From the NCBI GenBank assembly GCA_002390845.1, contig DGQT01000028.1, positions 1 through 9,408 of the forward strand: 9,408 nucleotides of DNA, read 5' to 3'. The stretch's first letter is position 1. Every line of letters starts with the position of its first letter. The notes beneath the pieces are model-generated. The model saw only the letters and a program-made list of their open reading frames with translations. It was not told where the DNA came from and searched no databases. Shown in pieces: positions 1 to 4,894 of this stretch. Position numbers and translations under genes: made by a program. The DNA is from Chitinophagaceae bacterium UBA4407. Lineage in GTDB: Bacteria > Bacteroidota > Bacteroidia > Chitinophagales > Chitinophagaceae.

Positions 1-20
1 AGAGTGCGACGCAAGTAAAG
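1..20. repeat. Left copy of 20-bp inverted repeat (GTGCGACGCAA core)
   Basis: The sequence agagtgcgacgcaagtaaag at the window edge is the exact reverse complement of 4610-4629. The core GCGACGCAA / TTGCGTCGC also occurs at 1221-1229 and 9400-9408. Several intergenic copies in both orientations fit a REP-like palindromic repeat family rather than a single transposon end. The element may continue to the left of the window. Confidence 0.75.
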
Positions 21-244
21 TTCAATAGCAGCAATACTGTTGGGCTAAAAATAAATTTTTATTATATACAAAGTCGTTAAAGACTCAATTGCCATGTTGC
101 CAAGTGCTGTTTACTTTAAGGTATCTTAAACACTTGTGCAGGTGAGCAACGGCCTACTCTTAAAGCTTTACCACTTTTGCAAGTTGTAAAAATCTAAAAA
201 AGGCTTAGTGAAGTAATCCCTTTGCCTCCGGCTGTTTGAGACAG

Positions 245-276
245 GGCTCTTGACAGAATAACAAAAGATAAGAGCC
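245..276. other. Stem-loop with 7-bp arms, downstream of the miniprotein gene
   Basis: The arms ggctctt (245-251) and aagagcc (270-276) are perfect complements around an 18-nt loop. It lies about 100 nt beyond the stop of the last minus-strand gene, so it could mark the 3' end of that transcript. On the minus strand it is not followed by a U-run; on the plus strand it is followed by gtttattt but there is no plus-strand gene to terminate. Its role is unclear. Confidence 0.3.
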
Positions 277-376
277 GTTTATTTCATTGTAAAATTACGG
301 CCTTACCTTTTGAGAAGTTTTATATAATAATGGAAAAAAATTATAAAAATTATGCAGTATAACTTCAAAACTTTTA

Positions 377-472
377 TTACTTGTTGTTACTATTCCTGTT
401 GAAGTTTCCCCGTAAAAAAAATACTATAAGGAGAACTACAGCAAACGGAATAAGCCACATACCCCAACCCAT
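377..472 (-). CDS. 31-aa single-pass membrane miniprotein
   Basis: This short minus-strand frame reads MGWGMWLIPFAVVLLIVFFL, then a basic, Asn-rich tail RGNFNRNSNNK and a TAA stop. It has one obvious transmembrane helix (about residues 5-20) with positive charge right after it, which predicts a cytoplasmic C-terminus. The ATG is the first usable start after an in-frame upstream TAA; no clear ribosome binding site is visible, which is normal in Bacteroidota. It starts 54 nt downstream of the Met-rich metal-binding gene on the same strand, so the two are probably co-transcribed. The Gly/Trp/Met-rich beginning resembles that of small SHOCT-type and other tiny membrane proteins often annotated beside copper genes, but there is no SHOCT domain here. 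Function unknown. The coding call rests on the coherent helix-plus-basic-tail composition and on context. Confidence 0.55.
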   Translation of the reverse strand: MGWGMWLIPFAVVLLIVFFLRGNFNRNSNNK

Positions 473-526
473 TCCCAGGAATAATCTTGCATCGTGTTTT
501 TATATTTTATTCTATTTCCGTAGCCG

Positions 527-1075
527 TTAAGGCATTTTCATTTTATCTGCAGGCTTCTTCACCAGTTCCATTCCGCATTTGGGGCATTTACCAGGTTTTG
601 AAGATGTTATTTCCGGATGCATAGGGCAAGTATAAACGGTACTGTCTGCCGGCATATTTGTGTTGCTGTTCATTCCTTTCATCATTTGCATCATAGCCGG
701 TTTTTCCTTCATCATCTGCATCATGTTTTTGCACATTGAGGTATCTTTCGCACACATATCCATCATTTGTTTCATCATCATACCCTGCATCTCTTTGCTT
801 TCACACATCATGTTATGCATCTTAGTGGAATCATTCATCATCATTTTCATCATGCCGTCATCGCCCATCATTCGTTTGCAACACTTTGCATCTTTCATCA
901 TGGCACCCATAAATTCTTTCGATAATGCTGAATCATTTATAATGGCACTGAATATCTCCTGCTTCTTATTTTTATCTTTCAGCAATTGCTGTGCAGTCTG
1001 GCTCTGTGCACTATTGCTCCATAACATGGCGCAAACGGCAATGAGCGCAAACAGGTAAGGCTTAATCTTTTTCAT
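527..1075 (-). CDS. Exported Met-rich protein with C-terminal heavy-metal-binding domain
   Basis: This 182-aa protein has an N-terminal signal peptide (basic MKKIK, hydrophobic core about 7-19, small residues near 20-25), so it should be periplasmic or surface exposed. Residues about 56-135 hold some thirty methionines, many as MM or MMM runs, together with Cys65, Cys66, Cys91, Cys108 and Cys115. Near the C-terminus (about 148-172) is a heavy-metal-binding domain: YTCPMHPEI followed by PGKCPKCGMEL, with ligands Cys150, His153, Cys164 and Cys167. In other proteins this domain is found in copper and silver efflux components and at the N-terminus of some P-type ATPases. Thioether-rich Met stretches favour Cu(I) or Ag(I). 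The likely role, by inference, is binding or buffering copper in the envelope. The upstream gap is 249 nt and contains a REP-like repeat, so it may have its own promoter. Confidence 0.85.
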   Translation of the reverse strand: MKKIKPYLFALIAVCAMLWSNSAQSQTAQQLLKDKNKKQEIFSAIINDSALSKEFMGAMMKDAKCCKRMMGDDGMMKMMMNDSTKMHNMMCESKEMQGMMMKQMMDMCAKDTSMCKNMMQMMKEKPAMMQMMKGMNSNTNMPADSTVYTCPMHPEITSSKPGKCPKCGMELVKKPADKMKMP

Positions 1076-1210
1076 CTTAATGTTTATTTATTGAGTAATA
1101 AGAATATTTATTTTTTTCTGTTATACAAGACAGGCAATTGCTTTCATTTTATGTAATAGTATTTTGAAAAATAAAAGCAATGACGATGATACCAGCTTTT
1201 GTGCTTTGTG

Positions 1211-1229
1211 GCATCGGCTCTTGCGTCGC
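1211..1229. repeat. REP-like intergenic repeat, copy with GCATCGGCT extension
   Basis: gcatcggctcttgcgtcgc matches 9390-9408 at 18 of 19 positions in the same orientation, and shares the cttgcgtcgca core with 4615-4625. It lies in the gap between the Met-rich gene and the Cys-rich 129-aa gene. The wider gap (1076-1324) also has a small perfect dyad, catcat-ga-atgatg at 1275-1288, and otherwise nothing recognisable. Confidence 0.65.
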
Positions 1230-1324
1230 ATTCCGTTCATTTGTATATCATTTTGCAACAATGAATACATGCTACATCATGAATGATGCCACGATACTGC
1301 ATGATTACATTCCTGCACAGTAAA

Positions 1325-1714
1325 TCAAATTCTAAAAACCTGGTGAAGCAGAAAGAGTGGAGGTTTTTCGTATTGCTGTTTTACAGAATTGCGAGGAAAA
1401 AGGGCACTGTAAAAAATTACTGAATGTATTAAAGAAGGAGTAGGCAATAGGGGTATGTCAACCGTATAACTGCCGGGCAACGCAATAAAAGAAAATGTTG
1501 ATGCCTGATGCACATCACACTTCATGCAACTCACCTTGCGTTTATAATACCTATTTGGCATCTCAGCAGCATTATTACAACAACTGCCGTAACCCTCAAC
1601 GCTTAGTATTGTAGCATTGGTGAGATGTCCGTCACAATATTGGTCATCAACCACTATTCCGAATGCAGAAGCGGAATAAATAAGTACCAGGAATATGGTT
1701 AATATGCTTTTCAT
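1325..1714 (-). CDS. HYC_CC_PP-family-like exported Cys-rich protein
   Basis: This 129-aa protein has a signal peptide (MKSILTIFLVLIYSASAFG) and a layout typical of a small Bacteroidota family named for its conserved residues: a (H)YC site near the mature N-terminus (here QYC, Tyr26-Cys27, with Gln in place of His), a CC pair (Cys45-Cys46), and a PP pair close to the C-terminus (Pro118-Pro119, within YEKPPLF). There is also a CMKC motif (Cys63, Cys66) followed by His69. The paired Cys and His suggest metal or redox chemistry in the envelope. Family members are commonly annotated near copper and other metal genes, but no function is established as far as I know. The family assignment rests on motif order recognised by eye. 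A TACTTTTA box and two dyads lie just upstream. Confidence 0.7.
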   Translation of the reverse strand: MKSILTIFLVLIYSASAFGIVVDDQYCDGHLTNATILSVEGYGSCCNNAAEMPNRYYKRKVSCMKCDVHQASTFSFIALPGSYTVDIPLLPTPSLIHSVIFYSALFPRNSVKQQYEKPPLFLLHQVFRI

Positions 1715-1740
1715 TTTTACAAAAAATTCTTATGTAAAAA

Positions 1741-1748
1741 TAAAAGTA
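1741..1748 (-). promoter_or_regulatory. Candidate -7 box (TACTTTTA) of the HYC_CC_PP-like gene
   Basis: On the minus strand TACTTTTA agrees with the Bacteroidota -7 element TAnnTTTG at all but the last base. It ends 27 nt before the start codon. The same octamer sits ahead of the 122-aa gene at 4508-4515. No strong TTTG -33 element is seen; that region is occupied by dyads, which would suit regulated transcription. Confidence 0.35.
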
Positions 1749-1764
1749 GCTTTAACCAGATAAA

Positions 1765-1791
1765 ATGACAGTCATCATAAGTACATATGAT
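1765..1791. promoter_or_regulatory. Paired palindromes, candidate operator
   Basis: Two dyads share bases. The first, ATGAC-A-GTCAT at 1765-1775, is a perfect 11-bp palindrome. The second, at 1774-1791, is an 18-bp palindrome with arms ATCATA and TATGAT around a GTAC centre and a single mismatched pair. They lie 51-77 nt upstream of the HYC_CC_PP-like start, just beyond the candidate -7 box, where a regulator could act. A related but weaker dyad occurs ahead of the 122-aa gene (4537-4550). Confidence 0.4.
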
Positions 1792-1850
1792 TTTCATCAA
1801 TCCAATACGAATGTTTAATGCAATAAGCTTAATAGGTTTCGGGGTGGCAG

Positions 1851-1883
1851 CCTGAAGAATTTTGGGACCAAATTCATTTCAGG
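1851..1883. other. 33-nt stem-loop between the propeller and Cys-rich genes
   Basis: The outer arms cctgaa (1851-1856) and ttcagg (1878-1883) are complementary. Inside, gaattt (1857-1862) pairs with aaattc (1870-1875), leaving a 2-nt bulge at 1876-1877 and a small GGGAC-type loop. It starts 58 nt after the stop of the beta-propeller gene on the minus strand. No U-run follows on that strand, so it is not a classical intrinsic terminator; it may be an RNA processing or transcript-end structure. Confidence 0.4.
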
Positions 1884-1941
1884 ATCGTACTCTTATACTA
1901 CAGGAAATTGATTGAGCAATTAAGACCGCTATCTGAAATAA

Positions 1942-3009
1942 TTACAAATTAACCACAACGCTTTCAATATTGTTTTCCTGCTGCCATACGCAAATAACTT
2001 CATTGTCACTCACTGATTTCAGCAACGGCAGGCTTCCTTTACCAATGATCTTTTTTGTACCATCGGGTAGCAGGCAAGTAATGTCAGCATTGTTATCAGA
2101 CCAGGCATAGATATTTTTTCCGTTCACTGTTTCTATTGTACAGCCTTTGCCTTTACCAATTTCTTTTTCTGCAGCGCCAGGCACTGCGGCAAAAATTTTA
2201 TCTTCCCTCCGCCACACGGTTTGTACTTCGCCACTATTGTTGACTACAATGCTCCCGCCATCCATGGGGCAGCCATCCAATTGCCAGTTGCCTGTTCCTA
2301 ATTTTTGGGCTTCGCCAAAACTGTTGCCTCCATCGGCAGACTGAATAAGATATAAGTCACGGTTGCCATTCAGAAAATTTCTGAACATTACATAAACATT
2401 ATTATCCTTCATTACAACAGAAGGTTTGCAACATTCGCAAACTGTACTATCTGGTGAAGTATAGATCATTATATTTTTGCTCCAGCTTTTACCGTCATCT
2501 GTTGATCTTGCTCCGTAAATTTTATTGTGCCCATCATCTCTCAGATCTGGCCAAGTTGCAAAAAGGATATTATTGCCATCACTGCTTAATCCGAGGAAAC
2601 CTTCTTTGTTGGTGGTATCCATATCATTAACCCTTGCGGCTTTTGCCCATTTACCAGATTGATCTTTAATGAATGAAAAAATATCTCCTGCATTATTAGC
2701 AGCTATGATTGAAAGGCCATCCTCTGTTGTAGTGATTTGTGGACTGCATGCCGCACCTGCTACCATCGCTGCTAAAGTATCAACAAGTTCCGGTGAAGAA
2801 AAGGAACGACCTTTATCTTCGGAATAGGTGTACATAATACTATCACCCGTTCCATACACCAAATGAATTTTGCCGGAATTATCTTTTACCATAGCAGGCA
2901 TCTGGCCGCTTGCTATTACCAGTGGTGAATCATTTTTATTCTGTTGTTCTTTGCAACTAAAGAAACACAACAGAACAATAAGACCGGTAAATAAGCTGAT
3001 TGATTTCAT
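1942..3009 (-). CDS. Lipoprotein beta-propeller of the BNR/sialidase-like superfamily with CECC motif
   Basis: This 355-aa protein has a lipoprotein signal: a hydrophobic stretch ending CFFSC, with Cys19 as the likely lipidated residue (Ser at -1, although Phe at -3 is not ideal), followed by KEQQNKND. Three Asp-boxes are visible: SEDKGRSF (63-70), STDDGKSW (169-176) and SADGGNSF (224-231). These mark BNR-type propeller blades. The family is usually auto-annotated as exo-alpha-sialidase. However, I do not see the N-terminal RIP/arginine site of true sialidases. Instead there are conserved-looking CECCKPS (Cys191, Cys193, Cys194) and CPMDGG (Cys247 to Gly252) motifs, suggesting a metal site or disulfides. 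Its neighbours are Cys-rich envelope proteins, so a role in metal handling is a better inference than sialic-acid cleavage. A REP-like repeat fills the 111-nt gap upstream. Confidence 0.75.
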   Translation of the reverse strand: MKSISLFTGLIVLLCFFSCKEQQNKNDSPLVIASGQMPAMVKDNSGKIHLVYGTGDSIMYTYSEDKGRSFSSPELVDTLAAMVAGAACSPQITTTEDGLSIIAANNAGDIFSFIKDQSGKWAKAARVNDMDTTNKEGFLGLSSDGNNILFATWPDLRDDGHNKIYGARSTDDGKSWSKNIMIYTSPDSTVCECCKPSVVMKDNNVYVMFRNFLNGNRDLYLIQSADGGNSFGEAQKLGTGNWQLDGCPMDGGSIVVNNSGEVQTVWRREDKIFAAVPGAAEKEIGKGKGCTIETVNGKNIYAWSDNNADITCLLPDGTKKIIGKGSLPLLKSVSDNEVICVWQQENNIESVVVNL

Positions 3010-3026
3010 TTATTAGATTTTAAAAT

Positions 3027-3082
3027 GCCACGCTTCGCTTAAATGTTGCCATGAAAGAGGAACTGTGAAACGAGCGTGGCAA
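3027..3082. repeat. REP-like palindromic repeat, copy A
   Basis: Arms tgccacgct (3027-3035) and agcgtggca (3073-3081) are perfect 9-bp complements. The right part, 3050-3082, matches 4781-4813 at 32 of 33 positions in the same orientation, including the core catgaaagaggaactgtgaa. The element occupies the gap upstream of the beta-propeller gene and would form a long stem-loop in a transcript running from the barrel gene into the propeller gene. Confidence 0.8.
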
Positions 3083-3120
3083 CGATGCTTCATACATGTA
3101 CAATTGCCCGGCCCATAATT

Positions 3121-4029
3121 CTAAAAACTAAAACTCACATGCACCATGCCGCGGGTTTTTGATTCTGTTTGTCCGCTTGCAAAATTCTGGCTAAAAGGCA
3201 ATTGAATATTTGCACCAATGGCCATACTTTTAAAGCTAAGTTCTGCACCGGCTACAGCCATTGCAAGGTATCCGCCCGTTTGATCTACCTTCTGGCTGCT
3301 GAAATGATTTTCGCCTGAATGCTGGTATATAAAACCAGCGTTGGGCGCAAGAACCGACTTCTTTAAACTTACCTGGTAATATGCAAGGCTGCTTATATTA
3401 AGCCTGTTGCCAAAATGATAATCTTCATTATTGGTGGTGTTGATCTTATAATTGGCAGTAGTGTTGATACCGAATTTATTAAAACGTACATCGTAAGTTG
3501 CATTCAGCAGAAAATCTGTGCTGCCGGTGCCGAGTTGCGAATTTACATCGCCAATTTCTGTTTCGGGATTGTGAATATCAATCTTATATTTTCCTGTTGG
3601 CAATTTTATTCCTGCACCAATCAAAAGCTGCTGCTGTGTAGATTTGCTGCCATTCATTTTTATTTTATCGAGCAATTTATAATTGGCAAGCAGGGTAATA
3701 TCGCTCAGGCCATTTAAATTTTTTATACCATCATCTGTTTTCTGATTGTTGATCTGGTAGGGTGCAAATGCAAGCAGTTGCCATTTGCTGCCAATGCTAA
3801 TGCCACCCCATAATTCAACAGTTTTGTAGTAATCGTTTCCAAATTGTTCTGCATCGCCTGTTATTTGAGTATGATAACTCATGTACTGGTAACGCACACC
3901 AATAAATTTACTTTTAAAATTCGGCAGCAGGCCCATATAAAAATTGCCTACACCGCAACCACAGAATGGGCAGGCATAAGACTGTGCGCAAAAAAAAGTG
4001 AGTATAAAAAATATAAATATCTTTTTCAT
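3121..4029 (-). CDS. Outer-membrane beta-barrel protein with CPFCGCG mature N-terminus
   Basis: This 302-aa protein has a signal peptide (MKKIFIFFILTFFCAQSYA) that appears to be cut just before Cys20, so the mature chain would start CPFCGCG (Cys20, Cys23, Cys25), a possible metal or thiol site. The rest alternates polar and hydrophobic/aromatic residues, as in an outer-membrane barrel, and the chain ends SFSF with a terminal Phe as expected for BAM substrates. The patterns GIKLPTGKYK (130-139) and QLGTGSTDF (155-163) resemble the porin-like transporter group annotated with the MetA-pathway phenol-degradation Pfam family; that assignment is by eye. A Cys at +1 raises the alternative of lipidation, but Ser-Tyr-Ala is a poor lipobox and fits signal peptidase I better. 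By inference it is an outer-membrane channel or sensor for a metal, working with the flanking Cys-rich proteins. The gap to the upstream gene is about 100 nt. Confidence 0.72.
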   Translation of the reverse strand: MKKIFIFFILTFFCAQSYACPFCGCGVGNFYMGLLPNFKSKFIGVRYQYMSYHTQITGDAEQFGNDYYKTVELWGGISIGSKWQLLAFAPYQINNQKTDDGIKNLNGLSDITLLANYKLLDKIKMNGSKSTQQQLLIGAGIKLPTGKYKIDIHNPETEIGDVNSQLGTGSTDFLLNATYDVRFNKFGINTTANYKINTTNNEDYHFGNRLNISSLAYYQVSLKKSVLAPNAGFIYQHSGENHFSSQKVDQTGGYLAMAVAGAELSFKSMAIGANIQLPFSQNFASGQTESKTRGMVHVSFSF

Positions 4030-4065
4030 TTAAGAATAATTTTTATGTTGTTTCATAATACATGC

Positions 4066-4092
4066 AACAGGCACAACTGAACAGTTGCTGTT
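4066..4092. promoter_or_regulatory. Dyad upstream of the barrel gene
   Basis: A perfect CAACTG-aa-CAGTTG palindrome (4074-4087) is flanked by aacag (4066-4070) and ctgtt (4088-4092), which also pair, with a 3-nt bulge on one side. It sits 37-63 nt upstream of the barrel start and 38 nt after the stop of the upstream 122-aa gene. It could be an operator or an RNA stem between two co-transcribed genes. Confidence 0.3.
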
Positions 4093-4129
4093 ACATAAGT
4101 TTGGTAAATAAAATAAAGAAATGTAGTAT

Positions 4130-4498
4130 TTATACGGCCGGAGGGCGAAAGTGTGCAGGTGAAAACTGCTGAAACGTGAACTGTTGCGGAATGGCATATT
4201 GCTGCGCGTTTATGCACGATGCAGTTATTCCGGTACAGTCTTTATCAAGAAAGAATAGTTGTATTTCAAATTTCTCTTTACCGGCAGTATTGCTAGCCGA
4301 TCCTGGTTTTTCGTCTTTGTTCAGTTGCCGGCTTAAATAGCAGTGGCCATTACAGTGGCTACCGGTATTGGCTTTATTTACACAAAGCTCCTGTGCTATA
4401 TAATTTTCATTAAGATCGTAACAGGCTATCAGTAACCATTTGCTGAAGGTTGCAGCAGTTAAGCAAATTAGCAGTATGGTTACACTAAGCAGTTTCAT
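4130..4498 (-). CDS. Small exported or membrane-anchored Cys-rich protein with HCNGHC motif
   Basis: This 122-aa protein begins with a hydrophobic segment (about 3-26) that could be a signal peptide or an uncleaved anchor; no clear cleavage site is seen. It then shows LCVNK (Cys39) and HCNGHCYL (His48, Cys49, His52, Cys53), further Cys at 88 and 95, and a C-terminal FRPPAV. Bacteroidota carry many short proteins with a CVNK...HCNGKCYL pattern and a Pro-Pro tail, generally unnamed; this is one of them by pattern. The paired Cys/His are good soft-metal ligands. It is the first gene of the minus-strand metal-related run and is preceded by a TACTTTTA box and a dyad. Its function is not known. Confidence 0.7.
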   Translation of the reverse strand: MKLLSVTILLICLTAATFSKWLLIACYDLNENYIAQELCVNKANTGSHCNGHCYLSRQLNKDEKPGSASNTAGKEKFEIQLFFLDKDCTGITASCINAQQYAIPQQFTFQQFSPAHFRPPAV

Positions 4499-4507
4499 TT
4501 AATACCG

Positions 4508-4515
4508 TAAAAGTA
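4508..4515 (-). promoter_or_regulatory. Candidate -7 box (TACTTTTA) of the 122-aa gene
   Basis: On the minus strand TACTTTTA matches TAnnTTTG except at the last base. It ends 9 nt before the ATG, so transcription from it would give a nearly leaderless mRNA. The identical octamer precedes the HYC_CC_PP-like gene. The assignment is based on similarity and position only. Confidence 0.3.
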
Positions 4516-4536
4516 CTATTCTATCTTTTTGTAGAA

Positions 4537-4550
4537 ATGATTTCAGTCAT
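4537..4550. promoter_or_regulatory. ATGA-N6-TCAT dyad upstream of the 122-aa gene
   Basis: The sequence atgatttcagtcat has complementary outer arms and lies 39-52 nt before the start codon, 21 nt beyond the candidate -7 box. On the minus strand it shares ATGACTG and TCATTT with the dyad at 1765-1775, ahead of the HYC_CC_PP-like gene. It may be a weaker copy of the same regulator site. Confidence 0.3.
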
Positions 4551-4609
4551 ATTTGTTTAAAATAATTAAAGACAATTTTTTTGAGCCAGGCAGAAGGAAT
4601 ACTATGAGG

Positions 4610-4629
4610 CTTTACTTGCGTCGCACTCT
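4610..4629. repeat. Right copy of 20-bp inverted repeat
   Basis: ctttacttgcgtcgcactct is the exact reverse complement of positions 1-20. Together the two copies bracket the whole run of minus-strand metal-related genes. Identity stops after 20 bp towards the inside, apart from a shared ATAG a few bases further in. Confidence 0.75.
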
Positions 4630-4728
4630 TTTACGGTTGGAGCATTATTGAGCAACTGCGAAACAATAACTCTTTACCTATTGCCTCTTTGCCTTGTTGC
4701 CTTTTCTTCTTCAGTACAAGAGTGCGAC
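4620..4728. repeat. Inverted repeat pair GTCGCACTCTT / AAGAGTGCGAC
   Basis: The 11-bp arms at 4620-4630 and 4718-4728 are perfect complements separated by 87 nt. The left arm is part of the 20-bp repeat. The enclosed segment includes a pyrimidine-rich tract with TTGCC repeats (about 4679-4711) and no gene. The structure looks like a small non-coding palindromic element of the kind scattered between genes. Confidence 0.6.
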
Positions 4729-4755
4729 CCCGAGTTCCGCTGCGCTCGGCGGGGT
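4727..4755. repeat. GC-rich imperfect hairpin
   Basis: accccg (4727-4732) pairs with cggggt (4750-4755). The sequence between them, agttccgctgcgctcgg, can add further imperfect pairs such as gag/ctc. It is much richer in GC than its surroundings and abuts the AAGAGTGCGAC arm, so it looks like a separate palindromic module inserted in the patchwork. Confidence 0.5.
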
Positions 4756-4759
4756 AAAC

Positions 4760-4813
4760 TGCCACGCCAGCAACAGATCCCATGAAAGAGGAACTGTGAA
4801 CCGAGCGTGGCAA
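4760..4813. repeat. REP-like palindromic repeat, copy B
   Basis: Positions 4781-4813 match 3050-3082 at 32 of 33 positions in the same orientation (the difference is c at 4801 versus a at 3070). Terminal arms tgccacgc (4760-4767) and gcgtggca (4805-4812) again enclose the conserved core, although the left half differs from copy A. Conserved ends and one conserved half suggest a mobile-type or REP-like element rather than chance. Confidence 0.8.
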
Positions 4814-4881
4814 GGAACGATCAGCAGTGTTCATTTGGTGGGTTCATAATAATTGGCTTTAGCTAAATGCGATTTATTTCA

Positions 4882-4889
4882 TTTCTTTG
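4882..4889 (+). promoter_or_regulatory. Possible -7 box upstream of ispD
   Basis: TTTCTTTG resembles TAnnTTTG (one mismatch in the TA) and ends 5 nt before the ispD ATG. A TTTA lies about 20 nt further upstream where a -33 element would sit. If used, it would give an almost leaderless transcript. The evidence is weak. Confidence 0.22.
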
Positions 4890-4894
4890 AATTC

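Larger units (their letters stand above)
1..376. other. Intergenic segment with no recognisable gene
   Basis: I see no convincing coding region here on either strand. It opens with a 20-bp sequence that recurs exactly, inverted, at 4610-4629. A stem-loop lies at 245-276. Short open frames exist on the minus strand, for example about 37 codons beyond the miniprotein at 377-472, but none has a start codon, composition or motif that supports a gene. The stretch is AT-rich and would form the 3' flank of the minus-strand metal-related genes. Confidence 0.6.
4499..4894. other. Repeat-rich intergenic region between divergent genes
   Basis: This segment separates the divergent 122-aa gene and ispD. 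It is a patchwork of palindromic modules: the 20-bp inverted repeat copy (4610-4629), the GTCGCACTCTT/AAGAGTGCGAC pair (4620-4630 and 4718-4728), a GC-rich hairpin (4727-4755) and a REP-like copy (4760-4813). Promoter candidates lie at both ends. An open minus-strand frame at 4631-4834 runs straight through these repeats and is not considered a gene. Confidence 0.7.

Noticed and set aside
660..1058. 132-codon plus-strand open frame opposite the Met-rich gene
   Set aside because: Its Ile/Phe-rich translation is simply the antisense of the many Met codons. The minus frame has a signal peptide and a recognisable domain.
1942..3009. Calling the propeller gene a sialidase (nanH-like)
   Set aside because: Asp-boxes are a fold marker and not proof of activity; the sialidase catalytic residues are not evident and the neighbourhood is metal-related.
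1..4629. A complete transposon bounded by the 20-bp inverted repeats
   Set aside because: No transposase or recombinase lies inside, no flanking target duplication can be seen because the left repeat is at the window edge, and the same core repeats elsewhere in the window.
4631..4834. 67-codon minus-strand open frame in the ispD upstream gap
   Set aside because: It lies entirely on palindromic repeats and its translation is low-complexity and basic, with no family resemblance. The length fits chance.
4853..4894. Upstream start for ispD adding 14 residues
   Set aside because: The extra residues precede the usual MKKYAVIVAGG beginning, and the stretch contains the likely promoter region.
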